Source of the DNA: DAISJM01 sp036821485
GTDB taxonomy: Bacteria; Verrucomicrobiota; Kiritimatiellia; CAIQIC01; JAGNIJ01
NCBI GenBank assembly: GCA_036821485.1
Contig: DAISJM010000089.1
Span: 1-8,211 of the forward strand
Reading direction: 5' to 3'
Length of the DNA: 8,211 bases
Shown here: in pieces, positions 6,901 to 8,211 of the stretch
How the letters are laid out: every line of letters begins with the position of its first letter
Position numbering within the stretch: the stretch's first letter is position 1
Notes under the pieces: generated by a model
What the model saw: only the letters and a program-made list of their open reading frames with translations
Database searches by the model: none
Told to the model about the DNA's origin: nothing
Program-made: the position numbers and the translations under genes

Positions 6901-7939
6901 GAAACTGGATGCCGATACGGCCGAGCAACTCCGGGAAATTGCCAAGGCGGCAGATCGGGCGTCCAATCTCACGCGTCAGCTTCTCACCTTCAGCCGCAAG
7001 CAGGCGATGCAGCCCAAGTCGTTGAATCTCGACGCTGTGATCCACGGCATCTCCCCCATGCTGCGGCGGCTGCTCAATGAAAATGTCACGCTGGAGATGG
7101 CGGAGGCCAAGGATCTTCCCCCCATATTCGCGGATGAGGCCATGATGGAACAGGTCATCCTGAACCTGGTGGTCAATGCCCGCGACGCGATGCCGAAGGG
7201 CGGGCGAATTCGTGTGACCACTAGCCTGGCTGAGCTTACCAAGGTGGAGGTGGCTCAGAATCCCGAAGCCCGACCCGGGCGTTTCATCTGTCTGTCTGTT
7301 CACGATACAGGCTGCGGCATGAGTGCGAGTGTTCAGGCTCAGATATTCGAGCCCTTCTTCACGACCAAGCAGACGGGCGAAGGCACCGGGTTGGGGCTGG
7401 CCACGGTCTACGGCGTGGTCAAGCAGCACAATGGCTGGGTTGAAGTCCACAGCGAGGAGAACAAGGGCGCCCTGTTCAAGGTTTACATACCCGTTTATAC
7501 GGGACCTGCGCGTCAGGACGTGCCGCGGGCCAGTGCGCCGCCGGTGAAGGGCGGTCAGGAGACGATTCTTGTGGTGGAGGATGAAGCCACGGTTCGCATC
7601 CTCGCCTGCAGCGTGCTGCGGCAGTATGGGTATACGGTGATTGAGGCCGGGTCCGGTGCTGAAGGTCTCTCAGTTTGGGAGAAGAAATCCAAGGAGATCG
7701 ATCTGTTGCTGACCGACGTGGTAATGCCTGGCGGGCTGACGGGCATTGAACTGGCCGACAAATTGCTGAAGAAGAGACCGGGTTTGAAGGTGCTGCTCAC
7801 CAGCGGCTACCATCGGGAGGCGATTGAGACGGGTGACCCCGCGTTGAAGAAGATGGCGTTCCTGCCGAAGCCCTTCTCACCCGAGGACCTTGCCCGTGCG
7901 GTCAGGCACGCGTTGGAAGGTACCCCCCACCCTTCATGA
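3956..7939 (+). CDS. Soluble hybrid sensor histidine kinase: PAS x6, GAF, HisKA, HATPase, receiver
   Basis: A 1327-residue sensor with no transmembrane segment or signal peptide, so probably cytoplasmic. Approximate order: PAS1 37-148, PAS2 163-270 (Cys cluster 206/217/220), GAF 280-448, PAS3 461-568, PAS4 575-692, PAS5 702-833, PAS6 839-938, HisKA from about 943, HATPase about 1050-1175, receiver about 1195-1320. Each PAS ends in a D[IV]T-type motif leading into a coiled-coil linker. The phosphoacceptor is His962 in GGVAHDFNNIL; the ATP site shows the N-box (NLVVNARDAM, Asn1074), DTGCGM (from Asp1117), FEPFFTTK and GEGTGLGLA. Receiver residues are Glu-Asp in VVEDE, Asp1254 in LLTDVVMP and Lys1305 in LPKPF, so both domains look active. 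There is no output domain; phosphate probably passes to a separate phosphotransfer protein, or the receiver regulates the kinase. GTG 3950 is an alternative start. The signal is unknown; the PhoB-like regulator downstream is a possible but unproven partner. Confidence 0.93.
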   Translation: MAAPKNPSSDDKARVAPAGGSPAAVGGPGGEDEVLARTLFMGGPTIVFKWRAAEGWPVEYVSQNIRQFGYTAEDFTTGKVPYASIVHPDDIERIAAEVKQHTEAGDMVFEQEYRITTRDGALRWVFDYTTIVRDAEQKATHYHGYVLDITPRKQVEEALRESRAHYEAMVESFDGLVYICSSDYKVEFMNQRFIERTGFNGVGHLCYKALHNLDEICPWCVNENVMRGKTVRWEVLSPKDNRWYYVVNTPIRHPDGTISKMAMIQDVTERKHAEDMLRRRETILEAVGFASEQFMRKEAWEQCIHDVLARMGQAVGVGRVFVSENLIGMDTSLQLCRRFEWTAPGVGPLLYHPDLQHFALRKQGFARWEDVLSRGHVIQGHVKELPESERQLLAGQGIKSVIAVPIFVEGAWWGVLGFEDCSVEREWSTGETEALKTAAGLLGTAIQRSRAEDSLRKSEERNRIILNAIPDLMFRIRRDGTFLDFKAEHANDLAVPPSKIIGRKVPDILPPNVANLTLQHIRAALDTGERQIYEYDLNISGRQGRYEARMVVSGKDEVLTMVRDVTDRRRSEEQLLKLSGAVAQTADSVMILDKDGRIEYVNPSFERLTGYSRDEAVGKRPPDILDAGKHDKSFYTSIERTLADGESVRVEFINRKKSGEIYCQATTLTPIRDSEGVIVNFVSTGRDVTERVAAHEALRESERRLADIINFLPDATFAIDRQGKVLAWNRAMEAMTGVKAADMMGKGNHEYALPFYSTRRPLLIDLVLTPNADVEKEYKYVERVKDSLIGEVEPSALKHTGICLWVIAAPLYDADGNVVGAIESLRDITEREHSQATIKKLAAFPQYNPNPVLEFAPDGTLVYFNRAAKEVALALGKEDPIALLPGNVKEIIQGCLASNETQQGLEVTIGRQTIRWAFCPVPDGPSVHVYAHDITERLELEAQLRQLQKMEAVGRLAGGVAHDFNNILTAILGYSSMLLLEKKLDADTAEQLREIAKAADRASNLTRQLLTFSRKQAMQPKSLNLDAVIHGISPMLRRLLNENVTLEMAEAKDLPPIFADEAMMEQVILNLVVNARDAMPKGGRIRVTTSLAELTKVEVAQNPEARPGRFICLSVHDTGCGMSASVQAQIFEPFFTTKQTGEGTGLGLATVYGVVKQHNGWVEVHSEENKGALFKVYIPVYTGPARQDVPRASAPPVKGGQETILVVEDEATVRILACSVLRQYGYTVIEAGSGAEGLSVWEKKSKEIDLLLTDVVMPGGLTGIELADKLLKKRPGLKVLLTSGYHREAIETGDPALKKMAFLPKPFSPEDLARAVRHALEGTPHPS

Positions 7940-7978
7940 CGCGGGACTCCCGTCGAAAAGCTTGCAAGTACTCGATTT

Positions 7979-8011
7979 CTAACCAAATCCTTACATAGCA
8001 CTAATACACTT
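7979..8011 (+). promoter_or_regulatory. Candidate operator: three 11-base-phased CT-[AT]-A repeats
   Basis: Three consecutive 11-base units, CTAACCAAATC (7979), CTTACATAGCA (7990) and CTAATACACTT (8001), share C1, T2, A4 and A8, with A or T at position 3. An 11-base direct-repeat phase is how PhoB/PhoP-type regulators bind as tandem dimers; the middle unit matches 5 of 7 bases of the enterobacterial half-site CTGTCAT, the others fewer. The array ends 35 bases before the start of a PhoB-like regulator, so autoregulation would be natural. It stands out in base composition from the G/C-rich surroundings. No clear -35/-10 pair was found in this gap. The binding role is inference. Confidence 0.35.
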
Positions 8012-8046
8012 CTGGTTGGCTATGGGGCATAACTGGAAGGTGAGCC

Positions 8047-8199
8047 ATGTCGAAAGAAACCATACTGGTGGTTGAGGACGAAGAGGACATTCAGGAACTC
8101 GTTCGCTACAACCTGGCTAAAGAGGGCCACAGGGTGCTGCTTGCCGGCACGGGTGAGGATGGTCTGCGTGCTGCACGGCACCGTCGAATCCCCCGATGA
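8047..8199 (+). CDS. PhoB-like response regulator, N-terminal receiver part ending prematurely
   Basis: The reading frame from ATG 8047, preceded by GGAAGG at 8035-8040 with a 6-base gap, gives ETILVVEDEEDIQELVRYNL followed by AKEGHRV and GEDGLRAARH. This is a typical start of an OmpR/PhoB-family receiver: beta-1, the acidic pair Glu10-Asp11, alpha-1, beta-2 and alpha-2. The frame then stops at TGA 8197-8199 after 50 residues, just before the phosphoacceptor aspartate expected near residue 55 and without any DNA-binding domain; full-length members are about 225-235 residues. The last residues (IPR) no longer resemble the family, and the window ends 12 bases later. It may be a truncated gene, a local error or a chimeric sequence end. 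An intact version would be the natural DNA-binding output regulator next to the hybrid kinase, though PhoB-type regulators more often pair with a PhoR-type kinase. Confidence 0.7.
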   Translation: MSKETILVVEDEEDIQELVRYNLAKEGHRVLLAGTGEDGLRAARHRRIPR

Positions 8200-8211
8200 A
8201 CGCGCCGGGAA

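Noticed and set aside
7937..7954. Small G/C-rich inverted repeat after the kinase as a terminator.
   Set aside because: The stem is only about 4 bp without a bulge and no T-tract follows, so termination is not supported.
8180..8211. A one-base frameshift as the reason the response regulator ends early.
   Set aside because: Neither other frame, nor deletion of one base from the C run, restores the expected PDL-type beta-3 sequence before the aspartate.

Overview
The window is protein-dense DNA, roughly 58-60% G+C by eye, from a Gram-negative-type bacterium. Nothing in it fixes the phylum. A TrpB2-type tryptophan synthase, a soluble multi-PAS hybrid kinase and a class III-like PPK2 would fit an uncultured or environmental lineage (Deltaproteobacteria or PVC-like, for example), but that is inference. 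All seven supported genes are on the + strand. No RNA genes, CRISPR arrays, insertion sequences or phage genes were seen, and no gene-free stretch exceeds about 115 bases.

Layout. (1) 1-744: C-terminal half of a TrpB2-type tryptophan synthase beta chain, closed by a strong intrinsic terminator at 765-797. (2) 858-1373: a PrxQ/Bcp-type peroxiredoxin behind its own candidate promoter, with a hydrophobic N-terminal extension. (3) 1438-3869: a compact probable operon of an ArsB/NhaD-superfamily transporter, a half-size TSUP (TauE/SafE) membrane protein and a PPK2 polyphosphate kinase, with gaps of 19 and 7 bases. (4) 3956-7939: one very large soluble hybrid histidine kinase (six PAS domains, one GAF, HisKA, HATPase, C-terminal receiver) behind a good sigma70-type promoter. 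(5) 7940-8046: an A/T-richer intergenic region holding three 11-base-phased CT-[AT]-A repeats that resemble a Pho-box arrangement. (6) 8047-8199: the start of a PhoB-like response regulator that meets a stop codon after 50 residues, just before the window ends.

How the parts may work together. The transporter/TSUP/PPK2 cluster couples membrane transport with polyphosphate-dependent nucleotide phosphorylation. The sensor kinase and PhoB-like regulator lie immediately downstream. A phosphate or energy-stress theme would connect PPK2, the PhoB-like regulator and the 11-base-phased repeats, but the transporter substrates and the kinase signal cannot be read from sequence. The best leads are the phased repeats, the abrupt end of the regulator, the half-size TSUP protein beside an NhaD-type transporter and PPK2, and the C-x10-C-x2-C cluster in the second PAS domain.
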